Both the position numbers and the translations under genes were made by a program. Shown piece by piece: positions 1-11,361 of a DNA stretch of 64,000 nt. The DNA comes from Wurfbainia villosa (Eukaryota; Streptophyta; Magnoliopsida; Zingiberales; Zingiberaceae), in the NCBI GenBank assembly GCA_025175895.1, contig JAKLTH010000227.1, forward strand, positions 248,001 to 312,000, in the 5' to 3' direction. A model generated the notes under the pieces. It was not told where the DNA came from. It worked only from the letters and a program-made list of their open reading frames with translations, and did not search any database. How positions within the stretch are numbered: position 1 is the first letter of the stretch; each line of letters starts with the position of its first letter.

Positions 1-169
1 GCTTGCTGGGAAAAAAAGTTTTACATCTAACACGATCTATTGTCAGCCTTTTAATGGATTCTGCTTTAGGGAATATTAAAGAGGATTGGGAGATCATAAT
101 TGTGATATATAAAAGCATCCATGTTCAGTAATCAAGTTCTCTTTTTCTCCCTTTCTCCACTTTACTCAG

Positions 170-277
170 TCTTTGGGGATTAAAGCAAAAGAAATAATGA
201 ATCCTGATGGAGTCATTCCAGTCTTCAATATCAATGTTCCTGGTTCACAATTTAGCTGGACATCTCGAGTGCTTTAA
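170..277 (+). CDS. Probable last coding exon of an unrecognised gene (5' part outside window)
   Basis: A strong pyrimidine tract (about 137-167) ends in a CAG acceptor at 167-169. It is followed by a 36-codon open stretch from 170 that reads SLGIKAKEIMNPDG and ends in SWTSRVL before TAA at 275-277. The splice-acceptor context and the clean frame suggest the 3'-terminal exon of a plus-strand gene that begins left of the window. I do not recognise the protein family. It is too short for domain recognition, and no second exon is visible to confirm it. It could also be a chance open frame. Confidence 0.35.
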   Translation, partial: SLGIKAKEIMNPDGVIPVFNINVPGSQFSWTSRVL

Positions 278-860
278 AGTGCACCCCTCTGCTCCCTGAC
301 CATGACTTTAAATTGATCCTCTATAACTCTTTGAATGGCAAATGCTGCCGATCACAGTGGTAGTAGTCGTAGACATGATAATAATGACGGGCAACAAAAG
401 AAATGTAACAGACAGACAGTAGCTTCTTCCATTTAGATGGTTTGATCAGCAATCAAGAAGAACGGTTTTGTGATGGAACACCTTCACAAGTGTTTGTGGT
501 TACCCCGACAACTTTGACGTCTGGGGTCATCAGACTTGACTTAATTACACAAACAAATTCTTCCTCACACAACAGTAGGGGCACTGGGCCACTGAAGGAC
601 AGACACCCTTCCATTTCAATCTAAAGAAGGCGAAGGGGCACTTTTCCCACTGTCAGTTCAAATTAGCGTCCCGACTACAGCAACGAGGCTTATCTCTTCC
701 ACATTCTCGGATGGAATCTTGGCAAATCAAAAGTATCCTCCATTGAAGAAGAGGAAGAAGGAAATTACCGCGTTGTCACTCTGGAATCTGTTAACGAGAG
801 CAGCAGCAGCAAAGCTGATACCATATTGCCATTCTGATTTCGGTTAACAAAAACTCTCCC
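278..860. other. Intergenic region and 5'UTR of the next gene
   Basis: No convincing coding sequence is visible. The first part would be the 3'UTR of the partial exon ending at 277. The last 100 bases or so, with a CAG-repeat-like run near 801-812, are probably promoter and 5'UTR of the small gene starting at 861. A 60-codon open frame at 442-624 starts with TTG and has no recognisable features. Confidence 0.4.
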
Positions 861-1509
861 ATGTTTCTCCACTCTCTGTTCATGCAAGAGCAGAAGCAAC
901 CACAAAAAAGGTAAGCACTGGCTTGTTTTTCTTGCTTTTTTGCGATTGCATTTAGACTGTAAGGCGACGAGTGAATGCGAATTTGAGCATTGCAGGAAGA
1001 GGTGGTATGGAAGAGTGGCGGAGTTCATAATTCTGTGGAAGACGACTGCGTCGAAGTCTTCGGCACCACAGAAGGCTGGAGGAATCGATGCGAAGTATTC
1101 CGCCAAGGAGAAGCTGAGCAGGTGCACCTCCCTCAAGGTGGCTACCTCCTTCACTAGAGTGTGCCTTTGCGCCCCAATCTCTTCTTACAGCGAGGCGTTC
1201 CGAGCAGACGTCCCGCAGAGGAGGAGCTACAGCTACCCTCGGTCGAAAACGTCGGCGCAGGTGCCATCGGAGAGGATTGCGAGCACAAGAACATCGGTCG
1301 AAGGGCGGAGAGTGTTCAGGGGGAAGTCGTTGACGGATGACATTCTGATGAGGAGGTTCGTGGTGGAAGAGGAGGCTATGATGCAGATGAGGAGGAGGAA
1401 CCAAATGGACTTCATCAGGAAGAGGAATGCCATGAGAAGGAAGAAGATCGGGCCAAGTCCTCTGAGCAGGATGGTAATGGCGGAACCAGAAGAGGAAGAG
1501 AAGCTGTAG
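861..1509 (+). CDS. Small basic plant protein of unknown function, two exons
   Basis: The model joins exon 1 (861-910) to exon 2 (996-1509). The donor at 911 is AAG|GTAAGC and the acceptor ends at 995 (TTGCAG). Phase is kept, giving 187 residues (MFLHSLFMQEQ..., stop TAG at 1507-1509). A second in-frame ATG lies at 882. Starting instead at the unspliced ATG at 940 also gives an open frame of 189 codons. The C-terminal half is the most distinctive part: GRRVFRGKSLTDDILMRRFV, then an Arg/Met-rich stretch, then KKIGPSPLSRMVMAE and an acidic tail. I believe similar short proteins occur across angiosperms, but I know no assigned function and see no signal peptide or membrane segment. The basic composition would suit a nuclear or nucleic-acid-associated protein; that is inference. 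Confidence 0.6.
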
Positions 1510-2680
1510 CTGCTGCCTTGTAGCAGTCGTAACGAGTGTCGATCCCATGGCCACTTTTCTCCGAGCTTTTCATGAGACTGACTCTGCCTCGCTGTGGTTC
1601 TTCATTTGTTTATGGTATTTTTGTTTGTGGGAAATGAAATGCTTGACGGAGAATATAGTAAATGTTTGAACCATGTGGACATGATAGAAATTTGGTGGAA
1701 GATATGATTGTTAGATCTCTTTCTTGATTTTTTTTTTTTTTTGTTTTGTTTTGAAAAACTTTCCTTGTTTTTCACCTCGCTATCTCCCATGAATGAAATT
1801 AGTTTAGGAGATGATAAATCTCCATGATTTTGGGAATGGGGACCCACAGGATTTGTCCGGACAGCTTATCTTCCTGACAGGCAAAAAAAAAAAAAAAAAA
1901 AAAAAAAGGGTTAGGCGTCGGCAGTTGAGGACGAGAAATAAATTGGCTAGAAATTCAATCCATATGTCATTAAAAGCCTCACTCTCCTACTTAATTTCTC
2001 AAACGATTCTATCTTCAATTGCAACATATTTATAAAATCAAATTAATGAGCTGAATATCTACATCAGCAAGTTTTAAATATTTGAAAAAAAACATTGGGT
2101 TCACAAATCCTGAGTTTGACAAGAGCACTGTTAAAAAGACCATGAAGAACAAACGTATGAACGGTAATTAATATACAGCCAAACATTTTATCAGATTCAT
2201 GTATTTAATAATTTAAACTGTTAAACGAATGATTGAAATGGATCCCAATAGGATCAGGTAAATCTAGAGAAGAAAAAGTACAGAACAGAAGGCGATGCTA
2301 TGGCAGAAACAAGAAGTTATCACACGACACTATTGAAAAGAATGCAAAACAGATTAATTTTTGAAAAAATAACATAGTCAATGGAAATGAAAACAAGAAA
2401 TAAGGCTGGACAAGTACACAGAGCCATTGCCTAAGCAAGTTATACGGCGAATCAAAAGCTGAAGAACACACACAAAAAGAAAAAGAGTGTGTTTATTTCT
2501 TGTCTCCAAATACAATACTCCAGCATTAAAATGGAGTTTACAATTTATTACGCAAAGCAAGAAACGGCAATGCATACCAATCCGAGGCGAGGAAGGCACC
2601 CGGAAAGAAAAAAAGCAGTACTCTTGCACTCATTTACCACAATATTTCAAGAATAGGATTCCACGATAGGGAATATTAAT
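1510..2680. other. Convergent intergenic region, low complexity
   Basis: This spacer lies between the 3' ends of the small gene (+) and VHA-H (-). It contains a poly(T) run near 1728-1742 and a poly(A) run of about 26 near 1882-1908, and is otherwise AT-rich. The poly(A) run could be the tail of an old retroposed sequence, but no body is recognised. Both genes' 3'UTRs should lie here. Confidence 0.4.
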
Positions 2681-5600
2681 TTAAGCCTGCAAAAAGCTAG
2701 CATATTTGGCTCCAAGAAAAAGCCTTTGGATACATAGAAGGGCATTCTTTGTCACCTCGGTATTTTCATGATTCATAAGCTTCATCACCCGATCCTTAGC
2801 CTTCAGGTCAGACACGATGATTCTACCAGCAGGGTGATACTGAATAAATTGAGACAGATCATAACATGCAACAGCGAGTGCAGTAGCATCAGTAGAAGTA
2901 TCAAGGATGGTGACAAGGACGCGCAGAACCTGCATACAACATGTTCCATAGTAAAGACAGTACAATTTCAAATCTTCAACGTTGTTACTAAAAACTCTTT
3001 TTATTCCATAAGGCAAAAATACAAAAGTATTTTGTGATATGAGAAAAAAAGACCTAAATTTCACTACACTAGCTGCCAGATATTAAGCCAAGGGCTGGTT
3101 CCTTTTAAAGAAAGCTTTAGCATTCTATACGACCTGAAGACTCGGTGATAGTTTAATTCAGTTAAATGGAAGATTGCCCGCGCCCTGTTGTTTTTCTAGG
3201 ATGGAGTTTGCTGATACAAAAGCAAATCATGGATATCATATGGAAGCCCCTCAACACAATAGCAATACTAACTTTGATTGGATTATCAGCCATAGCTAAA
3301 AAAATAGGCACAGCAATTAGAACTAAGATACACGGATGTCTTGCTAACAAGGAAGCATCCTTCATGCACAAGTCCCTTTTCCGCAATAAAGTCTAAAGGA
3401 ATAGCATAGCCAAGGGTCTATAATTAGATCAAGGATCTCATGCATCTTTTCCCAAAAGTAGATAGGAGCATAACTTACCTGGAAATCATTTTCTTCAAAA
3501 TTTGTAATATTCTCTCGCCAGAAACCTGGATCCTTGTGCATAGGATACCAATCAAGATGACCCAAAAGGACTTCCTGCTTATACTTATCAAAGGAACTCA
3601 AAGTTTTAATATGCTCTTTAAGTCCATCTTCCAATTGATTCAGTGAGTCTAATAAATCCTAGATAAAAAAAGAAGTATACTGTTAAAAGCTGCAAATCCC
3701 AAACATAGAAACTTAGTATCAAAGTTAGCTAAATGAATAAATACAAGCAACAAGTGTTTAAAATTCCGTCCTATACTGATCAGTAAGAAGCAATATCAGG
3801 ACCAAGCAAATGAATGGGAGGACCACCATTTTTCAAAGGATTCACAGTGAACAATGGTCTTAGTGTTGGTATGAGTGATACATAGCAATGGACTGATATG
3901 ATAACCCTAGCATTCAGGTCACTTAAGCAATAAAAAATGAATAACAATTGCATTTATTTCTTTAGTGTTGGAATTGGTGGTGTGGTTTCCAAAGATGCGT
4001 TAGTCTGACAAATCACAATGATCAACATGGGAATAATATATATGCTGGTAGCAAGTTAGAAGGGAGATTTTACATGGATGGTTACAATATCCAACTCCAT
4101 AAGAAATAGCTATAACAGTGTAGTCATAAAAACAGAAGTACAACAACCAACAACAATCAAGCTTTATCCCATTAGATGGGGTTGGCTCATAAAAACAAAA
4201 GTATCGGCATCAAATGGTAGCTCACTCAATGTCAAAAATAGTAATGGTGGAAAAAAGTAAAAAAGACAGCACGGCGACAATATAATGAGTTTTGGTGAGT
4301 GGAAGATATAAGTTGTCGACAAGGATCACTAATCACAGCATTGGGGTACCAGATTAGTTGAAAAAGGATTTTCCACCACTAAGCACAATGATAAAGACTA
4401 AATCATTTTCATTGCCATGTAGTCACTTGGAATGAACTAATTTCCATAGCCGTGCTAATGGTGGTTATACTTCAAGCATTTTCAAGATGTGGGAACAATA
4501 CAAATATATAAATTGGTTGATTTCATAATAGCTCGAGCTTAACATAGTATTAGAGCAAGCAGTAGCAGTACGTTGGGGGTTTGAATCCACCTATATCAAA
4601 AATATATATATCTAATCAATTCATGTATTAAGAGGTTGGGGTCAATCATGTCAAGCATCTCACTCACATGCAATGTAATGTGAGCAATACAAATATATAA
4701 ATTAGTCAATTTCCTAATAGCTTGAGCTTTTGTGATAATTGGTAAGTCATTCAACTTTAACAAGAAGGGAAGCCTTGGAGCAACGATAAATTTATTGTAG
4801 TGTGACCTTGTGGTCAAGAGTTCGAGTAACGAAAATAGCATCTTGCAATACAGAATAAGATTGCATATAAAAGACCTAATATGCTCCGACCCTTTCTAGA
4901 ATCTATATTGGCGGGAGTTTCGTGCACCAAACTCTGATAAAAAGATTATAAGTGTAACCTCATCACTCCAGGCCTGAGCTTTTAGAGACTGGATGATCTG
5001 TGGTAATCCAAGATCAATCATCTGTGCCCCACATGCTGGCTTTGGCAGCAAATTTCGCAATGTTAACACAATGACCCTCACAACCTGCACAGAATAGACT
5101 GTTGAATTTTTTCCAGATAAGTTTAAAGCCTCAGAAACGTTAGCAGAATTAAACCTTTTCTTTGGTTGAACCTTTTGCAACCTCCACAAGCCTTGGCATA
5201 ACCCTAGTAGTGGCCAAGTAATCCACTGCTGCATCATAATAGGACAAGAGCCAAATACAAAGGCAAGTTTCATAAAGAAGCTGCAAACCCAAACATTGAT
5301 TTCAGTATTTAACATACGAGAACATAGGTTGATTGCATTAGCAGAAAAGCGGTGCACATTTTAAATTATAATAATGAGCCTTAACCTGTGGGATAAACCA
5401 AATTGGCCACGGCAGCTCAAAGTAATCCTACACCATATAGTCAAGACAAGCTAATGGAGAAAGAAAACAAGAAAAGCATTCTCTTTTCTTACATTTCCTT
5501 TGTCCATGGTAAACCTATGACAATTTTCCTTTATCCAAGATAAACAAAAATTCTGGGTCAAAACAGAGACTAAGTGAACACCTAACATTGAAACAGTTAG

Positions 5601-8600
5601 TGCTATTGCATACACTCATAGCAAATGTATGTCCCTGATATTGTAATAATGCAACAAAGGACTGGTATTGGCACAATATTGAGAAGTTAACCATGGTCAA
5701 AGACATCCCTCCTCATCCAACATTATCTGAAACACTCAGGCCTCATCCAAGTGAGGGCGAAAACATATGAAAAAGATGAATTATTTATACAAAAGAGGGT
5801 TGCAGTTAGTCATGGGATGAGAGTCCCCATTTAATTAACTATTTCACTTTTAGATACACATAATAGAAAGAAGATTTTTTAAGCATGTACCCTTGAACAC
5901 ACATGATAAAACACAAATAAAAAACTGAGTTAAATATTTTACAAAGTGTTGCAACAAATTTGTTGAAAATACCACAATAAATATTGAATATTACATGAAT
6001 ATTATCAAACTATGCAATAAACTATTAATATGATAATTGTATCTAGCATAAAAATTATGTCAGAGGGTATACCCAAAGAAACTTGTATTTTGCTAAATAC
6101 AATGACCAAAAAGAAATGCGTATAAGTAAACTACCAGAAAGGCATAAAAGAAGACTACCACAAGTTGAACGCAGCAAACCTATCTAGATGATTATTTTTT
6201 AAAAATAGTAGAAATAAATAAAATTACTTAACCTGGATGGACTGCTGATTCGATGCTGGTGAAATCAAAGGAACTAGCAATTTAACACCATCTGCTTGAA
6301 CAAATGAAACCCTCGCGGAGGATTCTCTCAGCAAATTGGATAGGCAGTTTATAGCCAAAGGTATAGAACAAGTTGGATGAGATGGATTCTTCAGCTGAAA
6401 AGCAAATACAATTTTCACTAAAGACCAACACATTGGTAGATTTTGATCATACCACTATTTGCTTAGTTCAGATATATTAGAAGTTCCAAAATTGGGAAAC
6501 AGAAGCACATAAAATATTAAGTTATCGCTACTTCACCACTGATATGAAAACATGTTTCATCAACACTATAAATATAAACTGATAGGGGAAAATATAAACA
6601 CATGAAGTAGTTTGCCAACCACAATTTCTTTATTGGTTCATAAACTTTTCTCCCCTCAATTACTCAATTTCTCATCCATATCCACTGCTTGCATGATTTA
6701 AGGGTTGCAGCATGTGCCTTCTGCGAGATCTCATGGCCGCTGAAATCCATGCCATCAAGGACTAGCTTCTTTTTAGTGTCAAAGGGATAGTCGCCAACAC
6801 TAGAGCGGTAACAAACAAGGTCATGGGAGTTGACAGGGAGGAAGAGTGTCATGCCGATGATGTCGAAGGAGAGGCTGGACAAAGCATTGGTGGCAATGGG
6901 GAAAGTTGAGCTACAAAGCCGCCAACACAAAGGATGGTGGTCAGGAGGTAGGAGTGACATTGGTATAGTTTCTAGGTTTTAGGGGCACACGAGTAAAGCA
7001 TACTTCCTACCACTTCTAGGAGGATAGCTATAAAGAATGGATGCCCTGCTGAACTTTTGACTTCCTCATTGTTTTTTAGGGAAAAAACAGCTGGATGATC
7101 TGTCCACTGTAATGTCCATCTGACAGGATTCATCTATGTACATTTTTTAATCAACGTAAGTGTAATTCAAACAAACAGCTATATGGATTAAAAAAAAAAA
7201 GATGCCGATATTTACAGCACATAAAAAAACTTCAAAAAAAAAAATACATGTGAGACTTGTAGAGCAAAAACAAAAAAAAAAAGTGCGAAGAATTGCAATG
7301 AGCTCAGAGAGCTTTACCTGAGAAGAGAGCCAGTCAAGTTGTCCTTTTAAAACATCATTAATAGTTGAGATCTTGCTTTTTGAATGTGAGGGTTCTCCAG
7401 TTGTAATGTGGCGTTGATGAGCTCTTGGTCGAACACTATAAGGAGAATTAACTAAATGCCTCCATTCTAAACTATTAATAGAGTATGTGTGGCAATAGAG
7501 GAGTTTGATTTTACCTTACAACAAGAGTCAATATTTTACAGCACTTCTCTTGTATGAACCAATTTCCTTCCCGAAGCCATCTGAAAGATTGGAAGAGTTT
7601 GTGAATAAACTAAGGTTGATGTCAGCAAAGAAAACAAATCTTTACATAACAAGAATTAGCATAGTAAGACAATAATCATTCACATAGAAGAACGGAAGAT
7701 CATGGGAAGTGGAATTTGTTTTCAATGAAGAGAAAATATTGCAAACATTTGGGCATACCATTGTCAGTGACTTAAAAGAAAGCAAATGAAACTAGAAGCA
7801 TCTTGTCATTCAAAATCTAATCGGTATCAACATGAGACATCATGAATATAAACTACACAAGAAATCAGAAAGTTTTTTAACTGCACTGGTAGACAACATT
7901 TTCACCGTCGAACTCACTACAACCACTACATAAAGACACTCTTCATAAAATAATCCTGTAAGTACTAATTAGATGGATTCCTGCTTCATCAAAGGTTCCT
8001 CAAGATTCACTCAACAGGATTTCAGAAGGATACAAGTAGTTCCAACTGTCAACCAAAAAGATGCCACCAATCACTATTTTCCTAGACAAGAATTGGTGAT
8101 ACCAGAATGCTGTCAGAAACTTAACTTAAGAAAGGATGGTAAATATCTTCACTTGCTTGGTGAAAAAGTCCAACCCGCTTTGGATTTGCTGCAAGGAACA
8201 GAAGGAAATTTATTGAGATGATTAACATGAAAGGTCAAAATATACTATCTCTTACCTGTAAGCATTTCATCAATAAGAGCAACTACATACTCCACTGTCT
8301 CTTCCTTCGATATGTCACGTACAATGTTGGTGAATAGTTGCACATAAGCAGGTCCATCCTGTAAATTTTGATGGTTTAAATTGACGTTATATGTAATTAA
8401 TCACATATTTTCTTTTAAGGTTCATTACAATTTTAAGTGTTGTAAGTTCAAATAACGAATAGATATCACAAATTCTGAAGTTACACCCTGTGGAAACAGC
8501 CTAAGCTTAACCATGTCCAACTCAGGATATGACAGGAAAATAACTGGAAGTAGTTTAATGCACAAGAAAGAAAGAACAATATTGATATCAATTTTCAATT

Positions 8601-10012
8601 AGATATGTGGCTATAAAATTATGGTTCAATAAATGAAAAGGAAAGGAGAAGAACAATTATTCAATGTACAACAGACTGAGGTACACAGTGAAACACAGAA
8701 CTTCAATGCAAACACACAAAAAATGCCCCCAGTAAAAGAGTATAAGAAAAAGGAAACAAACTGATACTTACGTCATCAAGCAAAGAAGCTTTTTGGCTAT
8801 CAGATTTTTTGTCATAGCGCCTCAATAACTGAAGGTGTGTACCAGTAATGAGCTTAGTAGTCATGTAAGTTTCCCATGGTATGTCTCTCTTAAGAACCTT
8901 GAAATGCATAAGGTTGAAAAACAGTGTGTCAGTTATGTTCCTGTACCAGTGCTATAATACTGCTACATGAAAGATATACCATCAGATATTTATACATTTC
9001 ATTACACCTAAACAAGACAACGAACATTTGATAGGAAGAGAATATTGCAAGTGCTATTTAATGTAATTAGGTAAAGGCAATAAATAGTTCTTCTTAAATT
9101 TTTGAAACAGAAATAGGTTTCAAGTACAAAAATGCAGTCTGACCACCAATGGGTTGTTAGACGTTTCACTGTGTCTTTCTAAGAAAACTAAATAATAATA
9201 TTTTGGCTGCAAGTTCAATTCGGTTAAGCCTTGAAAAAGTTTCCTAGTTGGCATTGCCATTGGAGATTGTATCCTCAATCTAACCAGGTGCACTTCCATT
9301 TGACATCAAAGAGAGTTCTGACTATTATCAACTAGATTTCATATAATTTTGAGTTAATCGTGAAAATCAAGCATTTCCATTATCCAAATCATCACATAAG
9401 TGGAATCTATATGTTATGTTCTCATAATTAAACATGCAGAAGCATTTCTGTCGTTATACAGGAATTAACATAGAAGCATCCCAATAGGCCATTCATCCAT
9501 GGTGCATAAATCAGAAATGCTTTTATATCCTAAAATCTAGCCGTAAAAAATCACTATGGAATCCCTATAGAGCAGATTGTCTTGGACTTCAAAGGAACAA
9601 TAATGCAAGCAGAGTTTCTAGCACCACTGCAATTTTTTTTTTGGTGGTCTAACCGAATCCCTGTGGGAGTGACTATTTCAAGATGAATAAACACGCAAAC
9701 ATCAGATCACTCAGTCCATTGGACCACTCTTAGATCCATCTTTCAAAACTGAAAAAGAAGACACTAGGGAAAGCGAAAAAAGAAGTGAAAAGGAGAAAAA
9801 TCTGAGTATTCACTAGTTCAATCAAATCTTAGTTTTCAACATTTGTGAAATATATATTTTCGTTTTCCGACCTCAACAATAGCCCTAATTTCGAATGGAG
9901 CACCACATTCAAATAGAAATCAAGTACACTACCGTGGAAAACAAGAGCAAAAGGCGTAAAATTACGATCTCAGATCACTAACCTCCTCCGTCGTCAAGTA
10001 AGCAGGAGCCAT
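2681..10012 (-). CDS. VHA-H: V-type proton ATPase subunit H, 11 exons
   Basis: Subunit H of the cytosolic V1 sector couples and regulates the vacuolar/endomembrane proton pump. Exons, in transcript order: 9983-10012, 8772-8897, 8256-8358, 8125-8188, 7515-7580, 7318-7435, 6233-6394, 5155-5280, 4959-5084, 3479-3658 and 2681-2929. They total 1350 nt and 449 residues, the usual plant length. The start reads MAPAYLTTEE. Family landmarks include KRDIPWETYM, EGNWFIQEK, LLYETCLCIWLLSYYDA, GAQMIDLGLPQI, LSSFDKYKQEVLLGHLDW, WRENITNFEENDF and the C-terminus LFLGAKYASFLQA, all typical of the armadillo-like plant subunit H. All exon phases agree. One boundary is odd: the fourth exon ends TTAAG and is followed by TTAAG, so the intron 7581-8124 lacks a normal GT donor in the frame-keeping position. 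The start context fits a translation start at 10012. Confidence 0.95.
4139..4190 (-). mobile_element. 3' end of an RTE-type LINE, (TTG)n tail
   Basis: This is the reverse complement of a widely seen plant RTE 3' terminus: a CCCATT/TGGG motif followed by a tail of TTG repeats (seen here as CAACAACCAACAACAA). It lies in the VHA-H intron between 3659 and 4958. Only the last 50 bases or so are recognisable. Assignment to RTE rests on memory of the family's typical end. Confidence 0.5.
4483..4745 (+). mobile_element. Possible TRIM-like remnant: direct repeat around a PBS-like motif
   Basis: A repeat of about 45 bp occurs at 4495-4540 and again at 4683-4728. Both copies contain ACAAATATATAAATT or a close match and a C(A/T)AATAGCT(C/T)GAGCTT stretch. 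Just after the first copy, at 4545-4556, TAGTATTAGAGC resembles the tRNA-Met primer binding site TGGTATCAGAGC used by Copia/TRIM elements. The arrangement (LTR, PBS, short interior, LTR) suits a very small non-autonomous LTR element. No polypurine tract is clear, so this is tentative. Confidence 0.35.
4767..4930 (+). mobile_element. Au-type SINE, diverged copy
   Basis: The sequence follows the plant Au SINE layout: a GGGAAGCCTTGGAGCAACG 5' end (pol III box A region), a GGTCAAGAGTTCGAGTAAC box B region, a CTTGCA motif, and a 3' GGCGGGAGTTTCGTGCACC end. It lies in a VHA-H intron in the opposite direction to the gene. Several substitutions indicate an old insertion. Confidence 0.8.
6395..7317. 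other. VHA-H intron holding a mixed-composition insert
   Basis: The intron between exons 6233-6394 and 7318-7435 contains a more GC-rich stretch (about 6664-6960). On the minus strand it has a 98-codon frame that I do not recognise (LPPDHHPLCWRLCS...). It stands out from the AT-rich intron around it and may be a captured fragment or an old element, but no defining end sequences are visible. Confidence 0.25.
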
Positions 10013-11361
10013 CGAGATGAATGACTTTTACAACAATATAGGACGGATTTATTCTTCCAGACTCCAGTAACTATGAATCTAAACCAATTAAAAATTGACG
10101 AGTTGAAAAATCCGATCCAACGCAGGAATCGAATTCCAAACGATCAAAGGGGAAAAAAAAGGGAATTGCACTTCTCTTGGGGAAAACCTTTACCAGCAAC
10201 GCATTCGGGCATGGCAGGTTTCCAAAAATCACGACCGATGGGTGTAGTTCGTCAGAAGCCTGTCAGACACGAAACAGGAAACAGCCTCCCTACACAGTCT
10301 AATGCTACCGCGGGATGGGTACCGATATTTTGGCAAGCCGTGCAGTGAAGGATTCGGTTGGACGGTGTAATCGTGTCACAGGTAGATCAATAGAATTTCG
10401 ACTCAATAATAACAGCGCCAGCTGTTCGCGTTTGAGGACGTGCATTTTTTTTGTTTTTCTTAGCACTAAATATTTATGGTGGACTAAATCTTACATATAC
10501 CGGTTCAATCTCGCGGACATTAAATAATTCTAAGATAAAATATATTCTCATCAAAATACATCAAAAAAAAATCACAATTCAATAATTAAATTCGACGTCG
10601 AAAATATATTTCTTCTATATTTAATTTAAAATTACTTATTCAATTTTTTTCGAAATTCATGCCCCTCCTAAGAGCTTAAGTTAAAGACGTGCATTCCTGC
10701 TGTGTCATCGTTTGTTTTATAAAAATAACTGCACATATTTCTGTTCTCAGATTCTATTTGGAAATATTAGAAATTAATTAAAAAAAGGAATATCTAATCA
10801 TTTTTCATCGAAAATGCTTGAATTTTTCAAAAATCTGAATATCAATAATAAAAAAAATATTGCAAATGAATCACTTTCTGAGCAAATAACTTTTGTTCGA
10901 TGAGAATACTCACTGTAGCAATAGGCAAGACAGTCCATTGGTGCAAAAACGATTTATTCGCTCTCAACCCCTCTATCAATCTATCAATCTATCAATTTAG
11001 AATTAACACGATAAAAAAACAGACACCTCCTAAACAAGGCAGCCCATGAAACATATGGCCGTCGTCCAAAGTATAGTAACTTCATTCTTAATGAATATTA
11101 ATATAACAGTCTATATTTGATTAAGAAATTGGTTGAAAATTTAGGCAGCTAAAACTAAGAAAATAAATATTCTAATACGACCCTCAAATCACGAAAACTA
11201 CCGAAATTAATGTTGAAGCACAGAAACGCAAAGCATTTTCGCAGTAGCATCCCCAGATGATATCACAATTCCAAAGTTTAGTGATACAAAGCTGGTAACC
11301 AATTCACATTAATCAGAAGGGAGACATCCACAAGCAACGAGTGCGAGGGCACCATTCTGGC
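10013..11361. other. Intergenic: VHA-H promoter side and 3' flank of the S/R/K-rich gene
   Basis: Bases 10013 to about 10400 should contain the VHA-H 5'UTR and promoter. Short open frames here (10073-10527) show no family features. From about 10530 to 11350 the sequence is AT-rich. A short tandem TCTATCAA run lies near 10972-10996. No gene is visible. Confidence 0.45.

Noticed and set aside
952..1554. 200-codon minus-strand open frame over the small basic gene
   Set aside because: Antisense shadow of the plus-strand reading frame; low-complexity His/Pro/Leu composition and no splice or family support.
7973..8221. 82-codon plus-strand frame in VHA-H
   Set aside because: It is antisense to the small VHA-H exon 8125-8188 and flanking intron.
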